A stretch of DNA of 64,000 bases from positions 62,001-126,000 of the forward strand of contig JADKKA010000006.1 in the NCBI GenBank assembly GCA_016720745.1. Direction: 5' to 3'. Source of the DNA: Chitinophagaceae bacterium. Lineage in GTDB: Bacteria; Bacteroidota; Bacteroidia; Chitinophagales; Chitinophagaceae. The translations under genes were made by a program, and so were the position numbers. This document shows, in pieces, positions 44,206 to 53,496 of this stretch. The notes under the pieces were generated by a model. The model was not told where the DNA came from and ran no database searches. It was given only the letters and a program-made list of their open reading frames with translations. Numbering within the stretch: the first letter of the stretch is position 1; every line of letters starts with the position of its first letter.

Positions 44206-44595
44206 ATGTGGCTGCCCTTTCTCAATATTTTCTTTATTGTTTTTCATACAGCATTTACCCTGTTTAATATGACAGGCTGGGCTTTCCGGAAAACCAGAAA
44301 ATGGCATTTGTTTACTTTGCTGTTGACAGCAGCTTCCTGGTTTATACTGGGTATCTGGTATGGTTGGGGCTACTGTGCCTGTACCGACTGGCACTGGCAG
44401 GTAAGAGAGGCCATGGGTATCCACGACCGCTCTCATTCCTATATTCATTTTTTATTACTGAAACTAACGGGAAAGAATTTTGATACGGAACTGGTGGAGA
44501 AAGCCACGCTGGTAATTTTTCTGCTTTGTGCAGTATTGAGTGTATGGCTGAATATCCGCGACTGGCAACAAAAAAGAAAACAGCGAAAAGCTTAG
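44206..44595 (+). CDS. DUF2784 membrane protein
   Basis: This protein has 129 residues and three predicted membrane segments (about 5-25, 36-52 and 98-115). The central IWYGWGYCACTDWHWQVR is the DUF2784 signature. The function is unknown. Its stop overlaps by four bases the stop of a small opposite-strand gene at 44592. Confidence 0.82.
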   Translation: MWLPFLNIFFIVFHTAFTLFNMTGWAFRKTRKWHLFTLLLTAASWFILGIWYGWGYCACTDWHWQVREAMGIHDRSHSYIHFLLLKLTGKNFDTELVEKATLVIFLLCAVLSVWLNIRDWQQKRKQRKA

Positions 44596-44762
44596 TGCTT
44601 GATTTCATCAATATCAATATCGCCTTCTTCGTCTTTTGATTTTTTGTAATCCTGATTCAGTTGGTTCGTGAGTTTTTTTCGGTCTTTAAAATTCTGACGA
44701 AGAACAAAGAACAGAATAACCACTACAGCTGAAATGACTATTATAAGTCCGGATGTTTGCAT
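44592..44762 (-). CDS. Small single-pass membrane protein, 56 residues
   Basis: The minus-strand frame from ATG at 44762 to TAA at 44592-44594 encodes 56 residues. The first 20 (MQTSGLIIVISAVVVILFFV) form one membrane helix. A basic segment (RQNFKDRKK) follows, and the tail is acidic and Asp-rich (DEEGDIDIDE). This is the topology of a small anchored adaptor. The translation is clean and ends convergently with the DUF2784 gene. No homologue is claimed. Confidence 0.6.
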   Translation of the reverse strand: MQTSGLIIVISAVVVILFFVLRQNFKDRKKLTNQLNQDYKKSKDEEGDIDIDEIKH

Positions 44763-44843
44763 TACTGAATATACCGATTAATTGTCCATAAACCATATTA
44801 AATAAAAGGTTCAAAACGTTTGAAAAAACTATATTTAGGTACT

Positions 44844-45527
44844 ATGGCAAATTCACCTGATCATAACCAATCGCTTGTCATTTCCTATCTCACCCTCCGA
44901 AAAGCGGTGGGGATACTGGGAATGGCATTACCAGTCGCTTTATTGATTGGTTTTTTCATTTTCGATGCCGGCTGTGATTTCCCGCCATCCATCAGTCATT
45001 TTTATTATACCGATCTGGGGAATCTTTTTGTTGGCACACTTTGCGCTGTATCGCTTTTTCTTTTTTCTTATAACGGGCATGATAAAGGAGATAAAGTGAC
45101 CGCCAAAATTGCAGGATCCTTTGCCCTCCTGGTAGCAATCTTTCCAACAAATTTTGGAGAGTATACCAGTACCAGCTGTATCCGGATGTCGCAACTGGAA
45201 AGCAATGTCTCCAATGCCATTCATTATATTTCAGCTGCACTTCTTTTTTCCAGTTTTGCTTATTTCTCGCTGGTACAATTCACCAAGACCAACAAACCCG
45301 GCCGCCCCTCTGTTGCCAAAAGAACCCGGAATAATATTTATAAAATCTGTGGTTGGGTGATCGTGGTTTGTATAGTAGGGATCATTGGTATTTATTGGTT
45401 ACCGGTTGATCTCTACCGGAAAATCCGTTTCCTGAAACCTACGTTTACATTGGAGACGATTGCATTGCTGGCTTTTGGATTTTCGTGGTTGATCAAGGGG
45501 GATACTTTTTTTAAGGATAAAGAGTAG
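44844..45527 (+). CDS. Multi-pass membrane protein
   Basis: This protein has 227 residues from the ATG at 44844. About six hydrophobic segments are visible, at 20-38, 55-75, 85-103, 125-145, 160-182 and 195-215. ISHFYYTDLGNLFVGTLC and FLFSYNGHDKGDK sit between helices 2 and 3. The layout recalls DUF998-type proteins, but I cannot confirm the family. It is followed by repeat element copy C. Confidence 0.7.
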   Translation: MANSPDHNQSLVISYLTLRKAVGILGMALPVALLIGFFIFDAGCDFPPSISHFYYTDLGNLFVGTLCAVSLFLFSYNGHDKGDKVTAKIAGSFALLVAIFPTNFGEYTSTSCIRMSQLESNVSNAIHYISAALLFSSFAYFSLVQFTKTNKPGRPSVAKRTRNNIYKICGWVIVVCIVGIIGIYWLPVDLYRKIRFLKPTFTLETIALLAFGFSWLIKGDTFFKDKE

Positions 45528-45544
45528 GAGGTATAAGCGTTTTT

Positions 45545-45655
45545 TTTACCGCAGAGAAAAGAGTAAACAGAGTTCTCGCAGAGATGTTTACCTTAAGACT
45601 TTGTGATTAAATCTCTGCGCAAACTCCGCGCTCTCCTGTTCTCTGCGGTGAAACC
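45545..45655. repeat. Compact CTCTGCGG inverted-repeat element, copy C
   Basis: Arms at 45548-45584 (ACCGCAGAGAAAAGAGTAAA...) and 45612-45652 (TCTCTGCGCAAACTCCGCG...) are inverted relative to each other. The 27-base centre includes CTTAAGACTTTGTGATTAAA. The right arm is nearly identical to that of the GxxExxY element. It lies between two plus-strand genes. Confidence 0.75.
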
Positions 45656-45675
45656 TACATGCCTATCTTTACTCC

Positions 45676-46131
45676 ATGACTCCCCAAAACTTAATCTCCC
45701 ACTACAACCTCCAACCCCATCCCGAAGGAGGCTGGTATGCCCAAAGCTATCGCAGCTCAGAAATCATTCCTGCTGCAGCACTACCCGACCGTTTTGGAGG
45801 AGACCGGGTGTTTTCTACTGCCATCTATTTTTTACTGGAACAGGGCAACTTTTCCGCTTTTCACCGGATCAAAAGTGATGAGTGCTGGCATTTTTACCAG
45901 GGTGATCCGCTGGAAGTATTTATCATAGGATCGGAAGGGCAATTGACGATTATTACCCTGGGTCCCGACAGCAGTCGGGGCCAGCTTTTTCAATATGTAG
46001 TACCGGCCAATTGCTGGTTTGCCAGCCGCCCTGCGAAAGAAAGTAAATTTTGCTTTGTAGGCTGCACCGTGGCTCCCGGTTTTGATTTTGCGGATTTCGA
46101 ACTGGCCAAGCAGATCAAATCTCTGCTCTGA
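45676..46131 (+). CDS. Cupin domain protein (DUF985)
   Basis: This protein has 151 residues. HPEGGWYAQSYRSSE near the N-terminus and FHRIKSDECWHFYQGDPLEVF are the DUF985 cupin signatures, with metal-binding His and Glu. Its function in bacteria is unclear. A TCCCGACAGCAGTCGGGG palindrome sits inside the gene at 45963-45980 and encodes part of LGPDSSRGQ, between two beta strands. Confidence 0.85.
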   Translation: MTPQNLISHYNLQPHPEGGWYAQSYRSSEIIPAAALPDRFGGDRVFSTAIYFLLEQGNFSAFHRIKSDECWHFYQGDPLEVFIIGSEGQLTIITLGPDSSRGQLFQYVVPANCWFASRPAKESKFCFVGCTVAPGFDFADFELAKQIKSLL

Positions 46132-46262
46132 ATACCCGGAATACAGTGAATTAATCCTGGAACTTTGCCGCTAAAGACGAAAACCGACAAAACGGATACC
46201 CATTTGGAGTTAAAATGGGAATAATCTTATATATATAAATTAATTGTATATCATACATTTAA

Positions 46263-46300
46263 TTTCGATTTCTTGTCAATATTTGCATTTTCTTTCGATT
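46263..46300. promoter_or_regulatory. Paired TTTCGATT motifs, candidate DeoR-family operator
   Basis: TTTCGATT occurs at 46263-46270 and again at 46293-46300, exactly 30 bases (about three helical turns) apart, upstream of the DeoR-family gene. TTTCR-type repeats are known operators of GlpR/AgaR-like DeoR regulators. Confidence 0.5.
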
Positions 46301-46350
46301 ATTTGTGATTTTTTTCCTTTGCTTTTCAAAAAATGGTAATTTGCTAGTCT

Positions 46351-47115
46351 ATGCTGGCCATTCAAAGAAGAGAGAAAATCATGGAGCTCCTCCGCGAGGA
46401 TGGTTCTGCCAAAGTGATCGCCCTGGCCAAACTCTTCAAGGTTACTGAAGTAACCATCCGGCAGGATCTCGAGAAAATGGAAAAAGATGGCCTGATCATT
46501 CGCGAACATGGAGGGGCCTACCTGAAAAATATGAAAGACCAGGTGCAGACCTTCTCCCTCACGCACCAGGAGCATCTTGACAAAAAAGCACTGATCGCAC
46601 AAAAATGCCTGGAGTTTATTGAAGCAGGTGATACCATTATTCTTGACTCCGGTTCCACCACTACCGAAATCGCCAAAGGTTTAAAGGGAAGAAAAAATCT
46701 TACCGTCATCACCAATGCCCTGAACATCGCCCTGATTCTCGGTGCTGAACCCGGTATTGAAGTGATCGTGACCGGTGGTGAATTTAAACCACCCACGCTT
46801 TCATTGACCGGACAAAAAGCAGCCGACTTCTTTAAAGGATTACATGCGCAGAAATTATTCCTGGCCACGGCCGGTATATCACTGAAAGCGGGTTTAACCT
46901 ATCCCAGTATCAGTGACCTGGTGGTAAAGAAAGCCATGATCGATGCAGCTGATACCACTTACCTCGTAGCCGATTCTTCCAAAATGGGAAAAGCAGCTTT
47001 CGCCAGTCTGGGTGCGCTCTCACTAATTGATTATATCATCACCGATCCCGGCATTGAAGAAAAACACAAACAATTACTAACCGATAACGATATCGAATTA
47101 ATCATTGCAAGCTAA
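46351..47115 (+). CDS. DeoR/GlpR family transcriptional repressor
   Basis: This protein has 254 residues. The N-terminal winged helix has RREKIMELLREDGSAKVIALA and VTEVTIRQDLEKMEKDGLI. The C-terminal DeoRC sensor domain has ILDSGSTTTEIAKGL and ITNALNIALIL, which bind a phosphorylated sugar. It opens the sugar operon and ends four bases before the GTG start of the isomerase. It is probably the local repressor, released by a sugar phosphate made by the pathway. Confidence 0.9.
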   Translation: MLAIQRREKIMELLREDGSAKVIALAKLFKVTEVTIRQDLEKMEKDGLIIREHGGAYLKNMKDQVQTFSLTHQEHLDKKALIAQKCLEFIEAGDTIILDSGSTTTEIAKGLKGRKNLTVITNALNIALILGAEPGIEVIVTGGEFKPPTLSLTGQKAADFFKGLHAQKLFLATAGISLKAGLTYPSISDLVVKKAMIDAADTTYLVADSSKMGKAAFASLGALSLIDYIITDPGIEEKHKQLLTDNDIELIIAS

Positions 47116-47119
47116 TACC

Positions 47120-48532
47120 GTGACTAAAAAACAAACAACACTTGGCGTCATCATTGGTAACCGGGACTTTTTTCCCGATAAACTGGTGGCCGCAGCACGC
47201 ACTGAAATCATTGACCTGTTTCAGCAACTGAATATTACGCCCATTCTCCTATCAGATACCGATAGTAAACTGGGAGGAGTGGAAACATTCGCCGAAGCAC
47301 AAAAATGCGCGGCCCTCTTTCGCAAGCATGCGGATGAAATTGATGGTATCCTCGTCGTACTCCCCAATTTCGGAGATGAAAAAGGAGTGGCCGATACCAT
47401 CAAATTATCAGGACTGCAGGTGCCCGTGCTGGTACAGGCTTCTCCCGATGATCTTCACCTGATGGATGTGGTGAACCGCCGCGATGCCTGGTGCGGTAAA
47501 ATTTCTGTTTGTAATAATCTCTATCAGTACGGTATCAAATATTCTCTCACTACCAAACATGTGGTTAGTCTGAAAGATCCTTCTTTCATCGAGGACCTGA
47601 ATCAATTCACTGCCACCTGCCGTGTGGTAAATGGGCTACGTAAAGTAAGGATCGGTGCGGTAGGTGCTCGTCCAACTGCCTTTAATACCGTTCGATACAG
47701 TGAAAAATTATTACAGCGACACGGAATTTCTGTAACAACCATTGATCTCTCTGAGATTTTAGGCAATGCCAATAAATTAACAGCAGCTGATGCATCCGTA
47801 AAACAAAAGCTGGAAAAAATCCATACCTATGCGAATACAGGTAAAACGCCCAATGATCGCCTGGTACAAATCGCTAAACTGGATGTAGTGCTGGAAGAAT
47901 TCATGCAGGCCAATGTACTGGATGCTACGGCCATTCAATGCTGGACCTCCCTGCAACAAAACTATGGCTGCAATGTATGTACCAGCATGAGTATGATGAG
48001 TGAGAACATGCTGCCCTCCGCCTGTGAAGTGGATGTAACCGGTACCCTCAGTATGTATGCCATGCAACTCGCCAGCGGGTCGCCTTCTGCCCTGGTCGAC
48101 TGGAATAATAATTATGCCAACGACGACAGTAAATGTGTGCTCTTTCATTGCGGTAACTGGGCCAAATCTTTTTTGCCGGATATCATGATCAGCACGGCCC
48201 CCATCCTGGGAACCAGCGTGGGTACCGAAAATACCTATGGTGCACTCGATGGACGCACACCAGCCATGCCATTAACTTATGGCCGGATCAGTACCGATGA
48301 TTGCAAAGGCGTGATCAAGGCCTATATCGGTGAAGGCGAACTGACCAATGATGCATTGGAAACATTTGGTAACCGCGCTGTGGCACAAATCAATAACCTG
48401 CAGGGACTAATGAATTATGTCTGCCGCAACGGATTTGAACACCATGTGGTGATGAATGCCAGTAAAACAGCAGCCATATTAAAAGAATCATTTGAAAATT
48501 ACCTGGGTTGGGAAACCTATGTACATGCTTAA
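47120..48532 (+). CDS. L-fucose/L-arabinose isomerase family protein
   Basis: This protein has 470 residues from a GTG start at 47120. It has the FucI/AraA-like fold with IGAVGARPTAFNTVRYSEKLL in the middle and SMSMMSENMLPSACEVDVTGTLSMYAM, which carries metal-binding Glu/Asp and is followed by a His-containing VLFHCGNWAKSF. It converts an aldose to a ketose. Adjacent kinase and transketolase genes suggest that the ketose is phosphorylated and then cleaved. The sugar is not fixed by sequence; fucose itself is unlikely because no aldolase is present. Confidence 0.85.
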   Translation: MTKKQTTLGVIIGNRDFFPDKLVAAARTEIIDLFQQLNITPILLSDTDSKLGGVETFAEAQKCAALFRKHADEIDGILVVLPNFGDEKGVADTIKLSGLQVPVLVQASPDDLHLMDVVNRRDAWCGKISVCNNLYQYGIKYSLTTKHVVSLKDPSFIEDLNQFTATCRVVNGLRKVRIGAVGARPTAFNTVRYSEKLLQRHGISVTTIDLSEILGNANKLTAADASVKQKLEKIHTYANTGKTPNDRLVQIAKLDVVLEEFMQANVLDATAIQCWTSLQQNYGCNVCTSMSMMSENMLPSACEVDVTGTLSMYAMQLASGSPSALVDWNNNYANDDSKCVLFHCGNWAKSFLPDIMISTAPILGTSVGTENTYGALDGRTPAMPLTYGRISTDDCKGVIKAYIGEGELTNDALETFGNRAVAQINNLQGLMNYVCRNGFEHHVVMNASKTAAILKESFENYLGWETYVHA

Positions 48533-48549
48533 TAAGTTGAATAAGTAAA

Positions 48550-49374
48550 ATGACGACGAAGGAGCTAAAAATAAAATCAATTCAATACAGGAAGAATATC
48601 CTGAAATATATCATGGGAGCAAAAGCCGGCCATACCGGTGGCAGCCTCTCCTGTACCGATATCCTGAATGTATTGTACAATGAAGTACTGAATGTAAGTC
48701 CGTCGAATTTTCATTCACCCGACCGCGACCGCTATATCCAGAGTAAGGGTCATTGTGTGGAAGCACTCTATGTAGTACTGGCCGATAAAGGATTTTTCCC
48801 GGAGAAAGACCTGGAAACACTTTGCCGTTATCAGTCGCACTATATCGGTCACCCCACCAAAAAAGTGAATGGCGTTGAACAGAATACCGGGGCCCTCGGA
48901 CATGGATTGCCCATCAGTGTGGGGGTTGCCCTCGCTGCCAAAATGGATCAGCGGTCTTACCGCACATTTACCCTGATGGGTGACGGTGAATTGCCGGAAG
49001 GAAGTAACTGGGAAGCAGCACTCAGTGCCGCCCAATATCAACTCGATAATCTCTGTGCCATTATTGATAAGAACGGATTACAAATCACAGCGGCCACCAG
49101 GGATGTTTGCAATACCGATCCGCTGGATAAAAAATGGGAATCATTCGGATGGGCAGTAAGGGAAGTGGATGGCAATAATGTGGAAGAACTGAAAGCAGCA
49201 TTTGACAGTCTGCCCTTTGAAAAAGGAAAACCTTCTGTCATCATTGCACGTACCGTAAAAGGCAAGGGTGTAAGCTTTATGGAGAACCAGCTCAAATGGC
49301 ACCATGGTGTACCCGATAAAGAACAATATGAAACAGCGCAACAGGAACTGGACCTGGCATTAACCAACGTATAA
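48550..49374 (+). CDS. Transketolase, N-terminal (TPP-binding) subunit
   Basis: This 274-residue protein is the pyrophosphate half of a split transketolase. Motifs are AGHTGGSLSCTDILNVLY, the catalytic-His region QSKGHCVEALY, NTGALGHGLPISVGVA, and the TPP/Mg signature MGDGELPEGSNWEAALSAA with IDKNGLQI. The C-terminal half is the next gene, 2 bases on. Split transketolases serve either pentose phosphate metabolism or dedicated sugar routes. This pair lies inside a sugar operon, so the second is more likely. Confidence 0.9.
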   Translation: MTTKELKIKSIQYRKNILKYIMGAKAGHTGGSLSCTDILNVLYNEVLNVSPSNFHSPDRDRYIQSKGHCVEALYVVLADKGFFPEKDLETLCRYQSHYIGHPTKKVNGVEQNTGALGHGLPISVGVALAAKMDQRSYRTFTLMGDGELPEGSNWEAALSAAQYQLDNLCAIIDKNGLQITAATRDVCNTDPLDKKWESFGWAVREVDGNNVEELKAAFDSLPFEKGKPSVIIARTVKGKGVSFMENQLKWHHGVPDKEQYETAQQELDLALTNV

Positions 49375-49376
49375 TC

Positions 49377-50390
49377 ATGGCGGATCAACCCAATACAAAT
49401 AACTATCAGGCCAATCTGGATATATTTTCAGCAACGCTGCAGGAACTGGCTGCGGCAGATAAAAATATTATTGCCATCACCAGCGATAGTCGTGGTTCCG
49501 GGAAACTGGTTCCCTTTGGAAAAAAATTTCCTGAACAAATGGTAGAAGTCGGAATCGCTGAACAAAATTTAGTGGGCGTCGCAGCCGGACTGGCTTCCTG
49601 CGGTAAAAAAGTATTTGCTGTATCACCAGCCTGTTTTCTCACGGCAAGAGCCTTGGAACAAATCAAGAATGATGTTGCCTATAGCGATAACCCGGTGAAA
49701 TTAATCGGGATCAGCGCCGGCCTCAGTTATGGGGCATTGGGCAGTACCCATCATAGTCTGCATGACTTTGCCGCACTCCGGGCTATTCATAATATTAAAG
49801 TGATCGCACCTGCTGATAATTTTGAAACAGCTGCTGCGATACGATTGGCTGCTTCTCTGCCCGAGCCTGTCTATATCCGTTTTGGAAAAAAACCAATGCC
49901 TCCTCTGAAGACGGAGAACATGGATCAGTTTGAATTCGGAAAAGGAAGGGTGATTACAGAAGGCAATGACCTGGCCATTATTGCCTGCGGAGAAACAGTT
50001 TATCCGGCCTTGCAGGCTGCCGAACGACTGAAAGAAGAAGGGATTAACTGTACAGTGGTAAGTATGCATACAATCAAACCACTGGATACTGCTTTACTGG
50101 AAAAGCTGGCAGCAAAATGTAAAGCGATGATCACCGTAGAAGAACATCATGTAAATGGCGGACTGGGTGAAGCCTGCGCCGCTTATTTATTCCAGCAGCA
50201 AGTCAGCCTGCCATTCCGGATCATGGCGATACCCGATGAATATACAGTGACGGGATCCCAGCTTGAAATTTTTGAACATTATGGGATTAGTGAAAAAGGA
50301 ATTGCCTCAACAGGAAGAGGATTGTTGGAAAAAATAAATATCAAAGCTGATCAATTGGATTCAGCGGCTAAAGAATTGATCAACGAATAA
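49377..50390 (+). CDS. Transketolase, C-terminal (pyrimidine-binding) subunit
   Basis: This protein has 337 residues. The pyrimidine domain has VEVGIAEQNLVGVAAGLASCG, with the catalytic Glu, and YGALGSTHHSLHDFAALRAI. The C-terminal domain has GKGRVITEGNDLAIIACG and VEEHHVNGGLGEA. It needs the N-terminal subunit just upstream for activity. The two-subunit design resembles the apulose-4-phosphate transketolase AptA/AptB described in D-apiose catabolism, but other split transketolases look alike. Confidence 0.9.
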   Translation: MADQPNTNNYQANLDIFSATLQELAAADKNIIAITSDSRGSGKLVPFGKKFPEQMVEVGIAEQNLVGVAAGLASCGKKVFAVSPACFLTARALEQIKNDVAYSDNPVKLIGISAGLSYGALGSTHHSLHDFAALRAIHNIKVIAPADNFETAAAIRLAASLPEPVYIRFGKKPMPPLKTENMDQFEFGKGRVITEGNDLAIIACGETVYPALQAAERLKEEGINCTVVSMHTIKPLDTALLEKLAAKCKAMITVEEHHVNGGLGEACAAYLFQQQVSLPFRIMAIPDEYTVTGSQLEIFEHYGISEKGIASTGRGLLEKINIKADQLDSAAKELINE

Positions 50391-50399
50391 AACAGCTGT

Positions 50400-51352
50400 A
50401 TGCAAAAACGATTGCAAATATTTTTTTCTTCCTCTTTGTTGGAAGTCTGTTGTTATTTCCAGGATGTACATCCAAAAAAGATAGCGGCAAGAAAAAAACC
50501 ATGGCCGTTGTGGTCGCCACCCTCAATAATCCCTGGTTTGTTTTCCTGGCAGAAACCGCCGCAGCAAAAGCCAAATCACTGGGCTATGAGGCAAGAATTT
50601 TTGATTCCCAGAATAATACCGCACTGGAAAGCGATCATTTTGATAATATCATCGTCTCGGATTTTGATGCCATTCTTTTCAATTCTACTGATGCCAATGG
50701 CTCGGTGGCCAATGTACTCAAAGCCAAAGCAGCAGGCATCCCCGTTTTTTGCATGGACCGTGAAGTAAATGATGCGCAGGCACCCACTTCACAAATTTTA
50801 TCGGATAGTTATTCCGGCTCGGTGGCCATCGGCAAATATTTTACCCAGCAATTAAAGAAGAAAGGGAAATATGTGGAGCTGCTCGGACTGGTTGGCGACA
50901 ATAATACCTGGGCCCGTTCCAAAGGATTTCACAGTGTGGTAGATAACTATAAAGAATTAACCATGGTTGCCCAGCAAAGTGCAGACTTTGATCGCAACAA
51001 AGCCATGGAAGTAATGGAATCCATTTTACAGGCACATCCCGATATTGATGCCGTGTTTTGCGGCAATGATGGTATGGCCTCCGGCGCTTACCAGGCCCTG
51101 CTCACCGCCGGTAAGGCCAACAAGGTAAAAGTTTTTGGTTTCGATGGGGCAGAAGATGTGATCACATCCATCAGTGAAAATAAAATCGCCGCCACCGGAA
51201 TGCAATTCCCCAAAGTGATGGCAGAAACTGCAGCCATTTTTGCTGATGAGTATATTAAGGGCAGAAGGGACTTCCCTAAAAAAATTCCCGTGATGGTGGA
51301 ACTGGTGACCGCTAACAATATTGCCGATTATACGGCCTACGGAAAAAAATAA
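50400..51352 (+). CDS. Ribose-type sugar ABC transporter substrate-binding lipoprotein, 5' frameshift
   Basis: This is a periplasmic binding protein of the RbsB class. The frame carrying the protein is open through TTG at 50450, giving LLFPGCTSKK (lipobox) and then AVVVATLNNPWFVFLAE, FCMDREVND and VFCGNDGMASGAYQAL. It has no ATG upstream in frame. The ATG at 50400 starts MQKRLQIFF in another frame. One more T in the T7 run at 50421-50427 would fuse it to the signal peptide. The cargo is a sugar, probably a pentose or branched pentose, given the operon. Confidence 0.83.
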
Positions 51353-51358
51353 ACCAGC

Positions 51359-51988
51359 ATGAGAAAAGCAGTAAAATATATTATTCTGATTGCCATAGCA
51401 GGTTTGCTGGGCTTTCAATCGGTTTATTTCCGGAAACTCAGTGTGGTCCAAAAAGAAAAGCAGCAATCCTTTGATGCGGTAGCCTTCGCCAAAAAATTAT
51501 GGGAAGAACAATTGCCCGCAAAAATGGATAGCGCCGTCCACCTTCCTGATTTCATACAGGCAGTGGCGGCCAATCAGCAGGAAGCTTTTACAAAATATAC
51601 CAATGCCCTCGGGATCGGGAATTACAGATATGCATTGATCAGCGTCGAAGGACAGGTGACTGCCGTAAATGAAGATGATCTGGTGTTACAGATTACAGCC
51701 GGCGATTCAAGTCTGACCGCCACCCTGGCCACCGAATATATTTATGGTAATGCGATCCGGGATGCATCCGCACTGGTGGATGTAAAGGATTTTCCCAATA
51801 CTGCCGAACTGAACAGCATTTCGGAAGAACTGAATAAGCTGGTGCGGACAACAGTCTTACCCGCTTTTCGGCAAAAAGTAAAAACAGGGGATAAGGTACA
51901 GGTAGTGGCCGCCGTGGAATTCAATAAAGAACATGTGAAATGGAATCAGATGGAACTGCTCCCGGTTCGTCTGCAAATCATGCAATAA
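51359..51988 (+). CDS. DUF2291 family protein
   Basis: This protein has 209 residues with an N-terminal membrane anchor (YIILIAIAGLLGFQSVYF). DUF2291 proteins are often encoded inside ribose-type ABC transporter operons and probably act in the periplasm with the binding protein; this is known mostly from gene context. Its stop shares a base with the ATPase start (TAATG). Confidence 0.82.
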   Translation: MRKAVKYIILIAIAGLLGFQSVYFRKLSVVQKEKQQSFDAVAFAKKLWEEQLPAKMDSAVHLPDFIQAVAANQQEAFTKYTNALGIGNYRYALISVEGQVTAVNEDDLVLQITAGDSSLTATLATEYIYGNAIRDASALVDVKDFPNTAELNSISEELNKLVRTTVLPAFRQKVKTGDKVQVVAAVEFNKEHVKWNQMELLPVRLQIMQ

Positions 51989-53496
51989 TGCTGGAAGCCC
52001 GACATATATCAAAACATTTCGGTGGGGTTAAAGCCCTCGCGGATATCAGCCTCCGGCTGGAACCGGGAAAGGTAACAGCCATTATCGGAGAAAACGGGGC
52101 CGGTAAATCCACCCTGATGAAAATATTTTCGGGTGTGCATACCCGTTATGAAGGACAAATTCTTTGTAACGGACTGCCGGTACAGTTCTCCGGCACCCGG
52201 GATGCAGAAGCCGCCGGTATTGCCATCATCCACCAGGAACTGAACCTGGTACCCCATCTCAGCATTGCAGAAAATATTTTCCTGGGAAGAGAGCTTACCA
52301 ATTCGCTTGGAATCCTGGATAAAAAGAAAATGAATGAAACAGCAAGTCAGTTACTAGCCAGGCTTCATCTGACTATTAAGCCTGAAACTAAAATAGCCGA
52401 CTTAAAAGTAGGACAGCAGCAATTGGTTGAAATTGCCAGGGCCCTTCACTCCAATGCGTCGGTGATTATCATGGATGAACCAACTTCTGCCATCAGCGAC
52501 CAGGAAGCAGAACTATTGTTCTCTATTATTGAAGAATTAAAAAAAGAAGGAAAGACCATTGCCTATATCTCCCATAAGTTCAAGGAAATTTTTGCAGTGG
52601 CAGATCGCTACGTGGTATTAAGAGACGGACATACGGTTGATGAGGGAGAAATGAAGGATGCCACGCAGGAATCACTGATCCGGAAAATGACGGGTCGTGA
52701 TATTGCCGCCAGAACCAGCTACACCAAATCGGGCGAGGCACCAACATTATTATCAGTAAAGAATCTTTGTTTACAACAGGGAAATAAAAACAGACTAGAT
52801 CATCTTTCCTTTGAATTAAAAGAAGGAGAAATTCTCGGTATCTACGGATTGATGGGTGCCGGTCGTACCGAACTGATGGAAACTATTTTCGGTCTGCATC
52901 CCGCAACCATGAGTGCTGATATCACCGTGAAAGGAAAAAAATATATAATCCGTCAACCAGCCGATGCCATCAAAGCGGGTATTGCATTAGTACCGGAAGA
53001 CCGGAAATTACAGGGACTGGTATTGAATCAATCCGTCAATAAAAATATCGGGATCACGATCCTGCAATTGCTCGAACGCTGGGGACTGGTGCTGGATCGT
53101 AAAAAAGAAGAAGCCCTCTCCACCGGATATATCAACAGCTTGCGGATCAAAACGCCATCTGCCCAGGCCGCCGTACAAAACCTGAGTGGTGGTAATCAGC
53201 AAAAGATCGTCATTGCCAAATGGCTGGCTACCAAACCAGCTGTCTTATTACTCGATGAACCCACCCGCGGAATTGATATCAATGCCAAATCAGAGATCTA
53301 TGAATTGATGCGGTCATTGGCAGCGGAAGGAATGGGGATCATCATGGTGTCTTCAGAAATGCCGGAGATACTGGCCCTGGCTGACCGCATATTGGTGATG
53401 AATGATGGCCGGATCACAGCCAACCTGTCTGGAGCCACGGCAACAGAACAGGAAATATTATCACACGCTATACAAAAAACCGAACTGCATAAATGA
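51988..53496 (+). CDS. Sugar ABC transporter ATP-binding protein (RbsA type)
   Basis: This 502-residue protein has two ABC modules. Walker A GENGAGKS lies near residue 36, the first-module Walker B is VIIMDEPTSAI, the second-module LSGGNQQKIVIAKWL near residue 397, and VLLLDEPTRGID ends the second Walker B. This tandem arrangement is typical of RbsA/XylG importers. I start at the ATG at 51988. It powers uptake through the permease encoded next, with a four-base overlap (ATGA). Confidence 0.9.
   Translation: MLEARHISKHFGGVKALADISLRLEPGKVTAIIGENGAGKSTLMKIFSGVHTRYEGQILCNGLPVQFSGTRDAEAAGIAIIHQELNLVPHLSIAENIFLGRELTNSLGILDKKKMNETASQLLARLHLTIKPETKIADLKVGQQQLVEIARALHSNASVIIMDEPTSAISDQEAELLFSIIEELKKEGKTIAYISHKFKEIFAVADRYVVLRDGHTVDEGEMKDATQESLIRKMTGRDIAARTSYTKSGEAPTLLSVKNLCLQQGNKNRLDHLSFELKEGEILGIYGLMGAGRTELMETIFGLHPATMSADITVKGKKYIIRQPADAIKAGIALVPEDRKLQGLVLNQSVNKNIGITILQLLERWGLVLDRKKEEALSTGYINSLRIKTPSAQAAVQNLSGGNQQKIVIAKWLATKPAVLLLDEPTRGIDINAKSEIYELMRSLAAEGMGIIMVSSEMPEILALADRILVMNDGRITANLSGATATEQEILSHAIQKTELHK

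Noticed and set aside
50400..50768. 122-codon frame starting at ATG 50400
   Set aside because: After about nine codons it is the +1 shadow of the binding-protein gene; only its first codons are likely genuine and belong to that gene through a missing T.
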